Assembly: GCF_014779655.1 (NCBI RefSeq)
Contig: NZ_JACXYX010000001.1
Coordinates: 124,001 to 188,000 of the forward strand
Direction: 5' to 3'
Length of the DNA stretch: 64,000 nucleotides
DNA from: Nocardioides ganghwensis
GTDB lineage: Bacteria > Actinomycetota > Actinomycetes > Propionibacteriales > Nocardioidaceae
Shown: in pieces, positions 25,574 to 32,793 of the stretch
How the letters are laid out: each line of letters opens with the position of its first letter
Position numbering within the stretch: the first letter of the stretch is position 1
Translations under genes and position numbers: made by a program
The notes under the pieces: model-generated
Told to the model about the DNA's origin: nothing
Database searches by the model: none
Seen by the model: the letters and a program-made list of their open reading frames with translations, nothing else

Positions 25574-26150
25574 GGCACAGCGTGCGGCTGCGTCGACGAA
25601 GATCGTCATTGCCGGCGGCTTCGGCGTCGGCAAGTCGACGCTGGTCGGCGCGGTCTCGGAGATCGACCCGCTGCGCACCGAGGCACTCGTCACCAACGAG
25701 TCCGAGGGCGTCGACGATCTCGCTGCCGTGCCCACCAAGGCCACCACGACCGTGGCCATGGACTTCGGGCGCCTGACCCTGGCGGAGGACCTCGTCCTCT
25801 ACCTGTTCGGCACCCCCGGCCAGCGTCGCTTCTGGTTCATGTGGGACGACCTGTGCCGCGGCGCCATCGGCGCCATCGTGCTGGTCGACGTGGCCCGGCT
25901 CGACGAGTCCTTCTCGCCGCTCGACTACTTCGAGTCCAAAGGCATCCCGTTCATCGTGGCCGTCAACGAGTTCGACGGCGTCCCGCGCTACCCCGCCGAG
26001 GAGATCGCCGCCGCGCTGGCCCTGCCCGCCGACGTACCGATCATCAGCCTCGACGCCCGCGACCGCGAGCAGGCCAAGGGTGCGCTCGTGAAGATCACCG
26101 AATACGCCCTCATGCGACTTCGCGAGTCGCTCACCGTGAATGCGAACTGA
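25554..26150 (+). CDS. cvnD: conservon GTP-binding protein (CvnD type)
   Basis: 198 residues from GTG 25554, preceded by AAAGGA. The upstream ATG 25521 is inside DUF742 and lacks a ribosome site. The P-loop GGFGVGKSTLVG lies at about residues 17-28. TTTVAMDFGRL gives the switch I threonines, LFGTPGQRRFWFMW is switch II, and VAVNEFDG takes the place of NKxD (here N-E-F-D). It is a small Ras-like GTPase of the Mgl/Cvn group. The following lipoprotein gene starts 4 bases after its stop, so it belongs to the same transcript. Confidence 0.92.
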   Translation: MDFETTKAQRAAASTKIVIAGGFGVGKSTLVGAVSEIDPLRTEALVTNESEGVDDLAAVPTKATTTVAMDFGRLTLAEDLVLYLFGTPGQRRFWFMWDDLCRGAIGAIVLVDVARLDESFSPLDYFESKGIPFIVAVNEFDGVPRYPAEEIAAALALPADVPIISLDARDREQAKGALVKITEYALMRLRESLTVNAN

Positions 26151-26154
26151 CGCC

Positions 26155-26970
26155 ATGACCCGCACCACCCGACGACTCGGTCCTGCCCGAACGACTGCAG
26201 CCGCCCTCTCCGCCGTGGCCCTGATGGCCACGCTGAGTGCGTGCGGCGGCAGCGCCAGCGGGGAGGAGGCCGACGCGCTCACCGACGTGTCGCTCGTCTT
26301 CAGCGGTGCGCTCACGGTCTGCACCGACATGCCCTACGCGCCCTTCGAGTACGAGGAGAAGGGCAAGCCCACCGGCTTCGACATCGACCTGGTGCGCAAG
26401 GTCGCCGACGACCTCGAGGCCGACCTCGACGTGGTGGACGTGTCCTTCGACGACATCACGTCCGGCACCTCGCTCAACAACGACGTCTGCGACGTCGCGA
26501 TCTCCGCGATGACGATCACCGGCGAGCGGGCGCGCGTCCTCGACTTCTCCAGCCCCTACTTCGACGCCAAGCAGGCGCTGATCACCCCGAAGGGCTCCGG
26601 CCTCGACGAGATCTCCGAGCTGGCGGGCCAGCGGGTCGGCGTCCAGAAGGACACCACCGGCGAGACCTACCTGAGCGACTTCGCGCCCGAGACCACCCAG
26701 GTCACGACGTACGACGACGCGGCGGGGCTGCAGGCGGCGCTCGCGGCCGGTGAGCTCGATGCGGCGATGCTCGACAACACGGTGTCCGGCCAGTTCGTCG
26801 CCGACAACCCGCGCCTCAAGCTCTCGCGCGAGTTCGACACCGGCGAGCAGTACGGCATGGCGGTCAAGAAGGACGGCAACATCCCGCTCCTGCGCTCGAT
26901 CAACAGCACGCTCGCCGACCTCCGCGAGGACGGCAGCTACGAGGAGATCTACGCCAAGTACTTCGGCTGA
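26155..26970 (+). CDS. amino-acid-type solute-binding lipoprotein
   Basis: 271 residues. The lipoprotein signal ALSAVALMATLSACGG has its lipobox cysteine at about residue 26. The family 3 (amino acid) binding domain shows LTVCTDMPYAPFEYEEKGKP, TGFDIDLVRKVADDL and AISAMTITGERARVLDFS, and ends YEEIYAKYFG. Normally such a protein serves an ABC importer, but no permease or ATPase follows: a 14-bp hairpin terminator does. Its start is 4 bases after the conservon GTPase stop, so it is probably co-expressed and may present a ligand to CvnA (inference). ATG 26155 is chosen because ATG 26140 lies inside cvnD. Confidence 0.88.
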   Translation: MTRTTRRLGPARTTAAALSAVALMATLSACGGSASGEEADALTDVSLVFSGALTVCTDMPYAPFEYEEKGKPTGFDIDLVRKVADDLEADLDVVDVSFDDITSGTSLNNDVCDVAISAMTITGERARVLDFSSPYFDAKQALITPKGSGLDEISELAGQRVGVQKDTTGETYLSDFAPETTQVTTYDDAAGLQAALAAGELDAAMLDNTVSGQFVADNPRLKLSREFDTGEQYGMAVKKDGNIPLLRSINSTLADLREDGSYEEIYAKYFG

Positions 26971-26982
26971 TCCCAGCGCTGA

Positions 26983-27014
26983 CACGGCCCGGCAGGACCT
27001 CCTGCCGGGCCGTG
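26983..27014. terminator. 14-bp perfect hairpin ending the conservon operon
   Basis: cacggcccggcagg (26983-26996), loop acct, cctgccgggccgtg (27001-27014). It lies 13 bases after the lipoprotein stop and 29 before the convergent antiporter stop. Likely bidirectional. Confidence 0.9.
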
Positions 27015-27042
27015 CTGCGTCCTGCGGGGCCCTACGCCGTTG

Positions 27043-28212
27043 CTAGGGCGCGACGGTCAGGAACAGGAACGACACGAACAGCACCAGGTGCACGCCGCCC
27101 TGGAGCGGCTTGGCCCGGCCCGGGACCACGGTCAGGATCGCGACCGCGGCGGTCAGGACGAGCAGGACCGTCTGGAGCTGGTTGAGCCCGAGCTCGAGCG
27201 GGCCGTCGAGCCAGATGCTGGCCACGGCGATCGCCGGGATGGTGAGCCCGATGGAGGCCATGGCCGACCCGAGGGCGAGGTTGAGGCTGACCTGGACCCG
27301 GTTGCGCACGGCCGCGCGGACCGCGGCGATCGTCTCCGGTGCGAGCACCAGCAGGGCGATCACCACACCGACCACGGCGTACGGGAACCCCGCGGCCGAC
27401 ACCATCGACTCGATCGCAGGCGACTCGATCTTGGCGAGCCCGACCACGGAGACGAGCGAGACCACGAGGAGTCCCAGGCTGGTGAGGGCGGCCTTCGCGG
27501 TCGGGGGGTCGGCGTGCCCGTCCTCGTCCTCGTCGACCGGCTCGTGCTCGAAGGAGCCGGACGGCCCGGCGCCCGAGGTGCGCTGGGCGTGCGTGCCCGG
27601 CCCGGCGACGACCGGGACGTACTGCTGCGGCGCGACCGGCAGGAAGAAGTCGCGGTGCCGGATGGTCTGGGTGAAGACGAACATGCCGTAGAGCGCCAGC
27701 GACGCGACGGCGGCGAAGACGAGCTGGGCGCCGGTGAACTCGGGCCCCGGCTCCGACGTGGTGACCGACGGGACGACCAGGCACAGCACGGCCAGGGCGA
27801 TGACGGTCGCCAGGGCGGCACCCGTGCCCTCGGGGTTGAAGACCGCGAGGTGGTGCTTGAGGGCGCCGACGAGCAGCGAGATGCCGACGATCCCGTTGAC
27901 GGTGATCATCACCGCGGCGAAGACCGTGTCGCGGGCCAGGCCGGCATTGCTCCCGTCGGCGGTGATCATCAGGGTGACGATCAGGCCGACCTCGATGACC
28001 GTCACCGCCACGGCCAGCACGAGGGAGCCGTACGGCTCTCCGACCCGGTGCGCCACGACCTCGGCGTGGTGCACCGCGGCCAGCACCGCACCGACGAGCA
28101 GGAGGGCGAGGAGGCCGAGCACGACGGCGTTCTCGGGGTGCAGCGGCCAGGCGACGGCCAGCGCGACCGCGGCCAGCAGGGGGAGGACGGTGGTCCAGGA
28201 AGGCCGGGGCAT
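27043..28212 (-). CDS. Ca2+/H+ antiporter-like cation exchanger (ChaA type)
   Basis: 389 residues with about 11 membrane segments and an acidic cytoplasmic loop (EPVDEDEDGHADPP) near residue 225. The two inverted alpha repeats of CaCA transporters are visible: GEPYGSLVLAVAVTVIEVGL near residue 57, and VLAPETIAAVRAAVRNRVQ with SLNLALGSAMASIGLTIP near 290. Family members exchange Ca2+ or Na+ for protons. TAGGGT is six bases upstream of the ATG, so it is probably leaderless. Confidence 0.87.
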   Translation of the reverse strand: MPRPSWTTVLPLLAAVALAVAWPLHPENAVVLGLLALLLVGAVLAAVHHAEVVAHRVGEPYGSLVLAVAVTVIEVGLIVTLMITADGSNAGLARDTVFAAVMITVNGIVGISLLVGALKHHLAVFNPEGTGAALATVIALAVLCLVVPSVTTSEPGPEFTGAQLVFAAVASLALYGMFVFTQTIRHRDFFLPVAPQQYVPVVAGPGTHAQRTSGAGPSGSFEHEPVDEDEDGHADPPTAKAALTSLGLLVVSLVSVVGLAKIESPAIESMVSAAGFPYAVVGVVIALLVLAPETIAAVRAAVRNRVQVSLNLALGSAMASIGLTIPAIAVASIWLDGPLELGLNQLQTVLLVLTAAVAILTVVPGRAKPLQGGVHLVLFVSFLFLTVAP

Positions 28213-28218
28213 GACATA

Positions 28219-28224
28219 ACCCTA
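28219..28224 (-). promoter_or_regulatory. leaderless-type -10 hexamer TAGGGT
   Basis: On the minus strand TAGGGT, six bases (tatgtc), then ATG 28212 of the antiporter. Confidence 0.55.
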
Positions 28225-28247
28225 GGGGGCTCGATCCAGCCGACCGG

Positions 28248-29255
28248 TCAGCTCTCCGGCGTCGTCAGCTTCTCCAGCCGGGCGCGCAGCAGCGGCACCC
28301 GGTGGCTGTTGCCCTCGAGGGTGACGTACTGCTCGCCGAAGATCGCCAGCAGCGCGTCGTCGAGGCGGCGTACGGCTCCGGCGGGGTAGCGGTAGCCCAT
28401 GCGGCGGATCACGGCGTCGGCGTCGACGGAGGTCAGCAGGTCGTCGAGGTCGTCGATGCTGTCGATGCCGAGCTGGGTGAGAAGCCCGGCGATCCAGTCG
28501 TAGTGGTCGGTGTGCGACCAGCCGGCGTCGCTGTAGTGGCCGGCGAGGAAGGTCGCGAGCTCCTGGCCGACGATGTGGTCGGCCTCCACCTCCGTGGTGC
28601 TGCCCGGCGCCGCCTGCTGGATCCGCTCGCGGATCGTGGCGAACTCGCGGTCGGCGAGCTCGATGAGCCCGGCGGCCAGGGTGAAGCGGCGGTCGAGGTC
28701 GGCCGCGGCGTCCTCCGGGACGTTGCCCTTGTAGCGGATGTCGTGCTCGAACTCGGCCCAGGCGTGCTGCAGGACCGTGCGGACCTGGATGCTGGCGCGC
28801 TCCCCGGCGAGCTCGGGGTGCTCGTCGTTGTCGTCGGCGTCCTCGGAGCGGACCAGCAGGTGCCGGCTGGCGTAGCCGAAGCGGCCGGACCGGGCGGTCT
28901 CCTCGCCGAGGTCGCGGTCGTCGAGGATGGTGAGCTGGTCGTCGAGCACCTCGGCCACGGCGGCGACGTCGCTGTGGACGTAGGTGATCACCCGGACGCC
29001 GATCTGGTCGGTGATCTGCTCGAGAGGGTGGGGGTAGAGGAGCCGGTCGCCGTCGGTGCGGTTGGCCTTGGCGGAGAAGGAGGCCACGCTCTTCGTGCGC
29101 CCGGTGACGCTGAGGTAGTCGATGCCGGCGTCGTCGAGCAGCGTGCGGACCAGGGTGACCCAGCCCGCGGTCGCGGCGACGAGCTGCGGCTGCCGTGCCG
29201 CATAGGCACGTACGGCCTCGCGCACCGGCTCTGCATGGGTCTCGGGGCCGCTCAT
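28248..29255 (-). CDS. RelA/SpoT-domain (small alarmone synthetase-like) protein
   Basis: 335 residues. YLSVTGRTKSVASFSAKAN begins the synthetase domain. PLEQITDQIGVRVITYVHSD is the conserved D-x-x-G-x-R region that binds the nucleotide. RASIQVRTVLQHAWAEFEHD matches the IQ-x-RT-x-x-x-x-AW-x-x-x-E motif. There is no HD hydrolase, TGS or ACT domain, so it is a stand-alone synthetase-type protein that could make (p)ppGpp or a related nucleotide. The C-terminal 120 residues are an extra helical extension. CAGGCT lies six bases before the start. Confidence 0.87.
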   Translation of the reverse strand: MSGPETHAEPVREAVRAYAARQPQLVAATAGWVTLVRTLLDDAGIDYLSVTGRTKSVASFSAKANRTDGDRLLYPHPLEQITDQIGVRVITYVHSDVAAVAEVLDDQLTILDDRDLGEETARSGRFGYASRHLLVRSEDADDNDEHPELAGERASIQVRTVLQHAWAEFEHDIRYKGNVPEDAAADLDRRFTLAAGLIELADREFATIRERIQQAAPGSTTEVEADHIVGQELATFLAGHYSDAGWSHTDHYDWIAGLLTQLGIDSIDDLDDLLTSVDADAVIRRMGYRYPAGAVRRLDDALLAIFGEQYVTLEGNSHRVPLLRARLEKLTTPES

Positions 29256-29361
29256 GGCGTCAGCCTGCCAGTGCGGGCCGTCGGCGTCGATGCGACGTCC
29301 CGCAGGTGCGTGCGCGTGCCTGGCCGGGGAGCCGGACGGCGGTGGCTATCGTCGAAGGACC

Positions 29362-29961
29362 ATGCGCACCTCCTCGACCACACCGGACCCGTCCCTCGGC
29401 CGCCGACTCGCGGGCCTCCTCACCGGCCTCGCCGGTCTCGTGCTGGTCGGCGGGCTGTCGTCCTGCGCGTCCGGCGGCGGCGACAGCGCGACCGACCCGT
29501 ACGCGCCGAGCACGCCGAGCGAGACGCCGTCGGAGACCCCGACCGAGACGCCCACCGAGACGCCCACCCAGGAACTGTCCGACGGCGCCACCGCGACGCT
29601 GCGTGCCGTGGGGTCCGCCGGCATCACCGAGGTGCTGCTCGTCGACGCGACCGAGGGTGGCGGTTCGCCGTCGACGCTCGCCTTCGCGCTCGACACCGAC
29701 CAGGCCGTCGACGACTTCGTGGTCGGAATGCAGGCCGGGCTGCCCGAGGAGGTCTCCTCAGCCGTGGCCGACCTCGCCGAGCAGTCACCCGACGCGACCC
29801 CCTACGGGGCCGTCGTGTCGACCGGGTGCGAGCCGCCGCGCAGGGTGACCATCGACGCGGGCGAGGCGGGCTTCGAGGTGGTGCCCGCCCTGCCGAAGAG
29901 CACCGTGCAGTGCCTGGCCCCGGTGACGTACGTCGTGCTCTTCGCCGCGCCGAACGCCTGA
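29362..29961 (+). CDS. lipoprotein of unknown function with Glu-Thr-Pro linker
   Basis: 199 residues. Signal peptide LTGLAGLVLVGGLSSCAS with lipobox LSSC. A TPSETPSETPTETPTETPT linker (residues about 50-70) tethers a C-terminal domain of about 125 residues to the membrane. That domain has two cysteines (STGCEPP and TVQCLAP) that may form a disulfide. No family recognised. TATCGT lies nine bases before ATG 29362, with AAGGA between them. Confidence 0.7.
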   Translation: MRTSSTTPDPSLGRRLAGLLTGLAGLVLVGGLSSCASGGGDSATDPYAPSTPSETPSETPTETPTETPTQELSDGATATLRAVGSAGITEVLLVDATEGGGSPSTLAFALDTDQAVDDFVVGMQAGLPEEVSSAVADLAEQSPDATPYGAVVSTGCEPPRRVTIDAGEAGFEVVPALPKSTVQCLAPVTYVVLFAAPNA

Positions 29962-29970
29962 GGCCCGCCG

Positions 29971-31371
29971 TCAGCGAGCGGCGGTCGGGGTCGGGGTCGG
30001 CGTCGGGGTCGGCGTGGGGGTCGGCAGGATCGGGACCACCGGCGGCAGCTCGGCGTGGTAGACCACCCCGAACGCGTTGGGCACGAGGCGCTCGGTGCCG
30101 TCGGAGGGCTCGTTGACCACGCCGAAGGCGCCGGTGCCGGTGCGGGAGTACATCGTCGAGGAACCGCCGCCGTCGAGGTTGATGGCGTTCTCCGCGCCGA
30201 GCGCGGTCATGATGTCGGCGAGCTCGACCATCGTGTAGCCGCGGCTCGCCGAGGAGCGGCCGTCGACCACGAGGATGAGCAGCTTGCGCCCGTCGGCGTC
30301 GATGCCGACGGCCGTACGCGGGTGGGCGATGGTGTTGTTGATGACCGTCCGCACGCCGTTGACCAGCACGGGGCGGTCGCCGCTGATCGCGACGGTGGGC
30401 TTGCCGCCGTCGAACCGGGTGGCGAGCGTGATCTTCTTGCCCTTCTTCAGGGTCTTCAGCTTGCCGGCGGCCGGGCCGGTGCCGATGAGGACCTTGTCCT
30501 TCTTGCCGATCTTCTTGCCGCTGGAGAGCTTGGGGCGGTTGGACACGACGCGGTTCTTGCGCAGGACCACCTCGCGGGCACGCTTCTTGCCCCCGGTGAC
30601 CTGGTAGCCCGGGGTCCGGTTGAAGGCGTGGGTGAAGACGCCGATCTCACCGGCCGGGATGCTGGGGTGGTTGATGCCGCTGACCGTCCACTTCCTGCGC
30701 TGACGGATCGTGTTCTGCACGGTGATGGGGCTGACGTGCGGCCCGGCCGCGTCGAACCACAGCGTCGAGTTCACGTCGGGGATCCAGCCCTCGCGGGACC
30801 CGGTGAGGATGCCCGCCTCGCGGTCGACCGACGTGCCGAGCGGGGCGTTGGTCCGGCCGATGTCGAAGAAGTCGCCGTTGACCGCGGTCAGGGCCCCGTT
30901 CCAGGCGCCGAGCTGGCTGACGGTCTTGCGGCTGGTGACGAACGTCGGCGACAGCTCCTCGAAGGAGATGTTGGCGGCGTCGAGGCTGACGGTCACCAGG
31001 TTCATCCGGACCTGGCCGATCGGCTGGCGGCCGTCGACCTGGTCCCACTCGCGCAGCGTGACGCCGGGCGCGATCTCGTAGCTCACGTCGTTCTTGACCT
31101 GAGCCGTGCGGCCGCGGAAGCTGACCGGCGGTCCGACGACGGTGCCGGGCCTGCCGTCGGAGGTCTGGTTGCGCCCGCGGTAGCCGCTGTCGGTCCCCGA
31201 GGTCAGGCCCCGGCCCCGGACGTCGCCGTCGTCGGCGGCCGACGGGCCGACGCCGACGTTGAGGGCGAGACCGGCGACGAGCACGCCCGCGGTGGCGACG
31301 GTCAGCCCGCGGGAGCGGAGCGCCGAGACGGGGCGGAGGGCGGTCAGGGAGCGACGCGTGGAGGAAGGCAC
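29971..31371 (-). CDS. secreted phosphodiester glycosidase (NAGPA/DUF2233) family protein
   Basis: 466 residues with a GTG start. Signal peptide LTVATAGVLVAGLALNVGVG. The catalytic-type domain has GALTAVNGDFFDIGRTNAPL, then RTAVGIDADGRKLLILVVDG and ELADIMTALGAENAINLDGG with GGSSTM, the hallmark of phosphodiester glycosidases that remove capping sugars (as in mammalian uncovering enzyme). The C-terminus is a Pro-Thr repeat (PTPTPTPT), probably a cell wall spacer. It ends 10 bases from the convergent lipoprotein gene. The substrate is probably a cell-envelope glycan (inference). Confidence 0.85.
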   Translation of the reverse strand: MPSSTRRSLTALRPVSALRSRGLTVATAGVLVAGLALNVGVGPSAADDGDVRGRGLTSGTDSGYRGRNQTSDGRPGTVVGPPVSFRGRTAQVKNDVSYEIAPGVTLREWDQVDGRQPIGQVRMNLVTVSLDAANISFEELSPTFVTSRKTVSQLGAWNGALTAVNGDFFDIGRTNAPLGTSVDREAGILTGSREGWIPDVNSTLWFDAAGPHVSPITVQNTIRQRRKWTVSGINHPSIPAGEIGVFTHAFNRTPGYQVTGGKKRAREVVLRKNRVVSNRPKLSSGKKIGKKDKVLIGTGPAAGKLKTLKKGKKITLATRFDGGKPTVAISGDRPVLVNGVRTVINNTIAHPRTAVGIDADGRKLLILVVDGRSSASRGYTMVELADIMTALGAENAINLDGGGSSTMYSRTGTGAFGVVNEPSDGTERLVPNAFGVVYHAELPPVVPILPTPTPTPTPTPTPTAAR

Positions 31372-31378
31372 GCGCTCC

Positions 31379-31384
31379 AGAGTA
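31379..31384 (-). promoter_or_regulatory. leaderless-type -10 hexamer TACTCT
   Basis: On the minus strand TACTCT is followed by seven bases and GTG 31371. Confidence 0.4.
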
Positions 31385-31461
31385 AAGGAGATAGTGGGAC
31401 GGGTGGGAAAATTGGGATCTGCGGCCCGGCGTACGCGCCCTCCTGCTCCGCTTGCACGGCC

Positions 31462-31467
31462 TAGGCT
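31462..31467 (+). promoter_or_regulatory. leaderless-type -10 hexamer TAGGCT
   Basis: TAGGCT, seven bases (gtggggc), then GTG 31475. It fixes the start of the methyltransferase and argues against the longer upstream frame. Confidence 0.5.
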
Positions 31468-31474
31468 GTGGGGC

Positions 31475-32719
31475 GTGCCGGTCGAGCCCGCTGCCCAGCC
31501 CGCTCACGAGGGACCGGTGTGGAACACGCTCCACGTCGGCGACAACCTCGACGTGCTGCCCCGGCTCGAGCCCGGGTCGGTCGACGTCGTCTACACCGAC
31601 CCGCCCTACAACACCGGCAACGACTTCGCCTACGCCGACCGCTTCCGCGACGGCTCGCACCCCGATCCGTACGCCGGGCGCCACGCCGCGTGGACCGCGA
31701 TGATGCGCCCGCGACTCGAGGCCGTCCGCGAGGCGCTGGCCCCGCACGGGGCGGTGTTCGTCAGCATCGACGACAACGAGGTCGCGCACCTGCGGCTGCT
31801 GATGGACGAGGTCTTCGGCGAGGCCAACTTCCTCGCCCAGGTCGTGGTCAACCTCAACCCCAAGGGTCGCCAGCTCGGGCGCGGGTTCGCGACGAGCCAC
31901 GAGTACGTCCTGGCGTACGCCCGCCACCTGCCGGGGTGCGTGGTGGACGGCAGCACCACCGAGTCGGTCGACGAGGCCGACTTCCCGCTGACCAGTCCGG
32001 ACGGCCGGCGCTTCCGCTACCTCCCGCTGCGCAACACCAACAAGAAGTTCAACCCGCTCACCACGCCGACCCTCCACTTCCCCCTCTACGGCGACCCGGT
32101 GACCGGACGGGTGTCCGTGTCGGAGTTCGAGGGGAGCCTCGCGCTCACGCCGGTCTTCGGTGACGGGCGCCCCGCGGTGTGGCGGTGGTCGAGGCCCCGC
32201 GTGGACGAGCGGCCCGACGACCTCGAGTGCCGGGTGATCCGCGGTCGCGCGGGCGAGCGCGCCGACATCTTCCAGCGCGACTGGCTGCACCGCGAGGGCG
32301 GGAGGCGCAAGAAGCTGCGCACCATCTGGCTGGCCGAGGAGATCGGTTCGACCGACACCGCGGTCGCCGAGCTCAAGGCGCTCGTGGGCCACGTCTTCGA
32401 GTCGCCGAAGCCGACCGGGCTCGTGCGCCGCATCCTCTCCACGCTCCCCGACGACGTCGTCGTGCTCGACCCCTTCGCCGGCAGCGGGACCACCGGTCAC
32501 GCCGTCGCGCTGGCCAACGCCGCCGACGGGGGCGCCCGTCGCTGCATCAGCATCAACTCCGCCGAACCCACCCGCGAGGGCTCCAACGCCCGGCTCGCCG
32601 GCCTGGCCACCGTCGCCGACATCACCCGCGCCCGGCTGGAGGCCGTGGCCGAGCGGGTCGGCGGCGGCCTCGCGGTCCACCCGTCGGCGGAACCGCCCGT
32701 CGTCGGAACCACCGGCTGA
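31475..32719 (+). CDS. site-specific DNA methyltransferase (N6-adenine/N4-cytosine, beta-type order), no partner
   Basis: 414 residues from GTG 31475. TDPPYNTGNDFAYADRF is the catalytic DPPY motif IV near residue 40. VLDPFAGSGTTGHAV is SAM-binding motif I near residue 334. This order (DPPY first, FxGxG last) is the beta class, as in type III Mod proteins. The intervening target-recognition part has HEYVLAYARHLPG and KKLRTIWLAEEIGS. No restriction (Res) or endonuclease gene is adjacent, so it is an orphan methylase or part of a lost system. The recognition sequence is unknown. Confidence 0.87.
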   Translation: MPVEPAAQPAHEGPVWNTLHVGDNLDVLPRLEPGSVDVVYTDPPYNTGNDFAYADRFRDGSHPDPYAGRHAAWTAMMRPRLEAVREALAPHGAVFVSIDDNEVAHLRLLMDEVFGEANFLAQVVVNLNPKGRQLGRGFATSHEYVLAYARHLPGCVVDGSTTESVDEADFPLTSPDGRRFRYLPLRNTNKKFNPLTTPTLHFPLYGDPVTGRVSVSEFEGSLALTPVFGDGRPAVWRWSRPRVDERPDDLECRVIRGRAGERADIFQRDWLHREGGRRKKLRTIWLAEEIGSTDTAVAELKALVGHVFESPKPTGLVRRILSTLPDDVVVLDPFAGSGTTGHAVALANAADGGARRCISINSAEPTREGSNARLAGLATVADITRARLEAVAERVGGGLAVHPSAEPPVVGTTG

Positions 32720-32729
32720 CCGGTGATCC
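32705..32729. repeat. imperfect palindrome spanning the methyltransferase stop codon
   Basis: ggaaccaccggc-TGA-ccggtgatcc includes the TGA stop at 32717-32719. It is nearly the same sequence as the palindrome at 32768-32791 (gaaccaccggt... accggtggttc). Confidence 0.7.
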
Positions 32730-32733
32730 ATGA

Positions 32734-32763
32734 GGTTCTCACCTGTTGCAACGGGTGAGAACC
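32734..32763. terminator. 30-bp near-perfect palindrome
   Basis: ggttctcacc / ggtgagaacc arms flank t-gttgcaac-g, itself palindromic apart from one T/G pair. In RNA this folds to a stem of about 14 pairs. It lies between convergent genes. Confidence 0.8.
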
Positions 32764-32767
32764 CCGC

Positions 32768-32791
32768 GAACCACCGGTTGACCGGTGGTTC
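32768..32791. terminator. 24-bp perfect palindrome
   Basis: gaaccaccggt-tg-accggtggttc: 11-bp arms around two bases, ending 3 bases before the WS/DGAT stop region at 32794. It works with the preceding palindrome as a probable bidirectional terminator. Confidence 0.8.
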
Positions 32792-32793
32792 CC

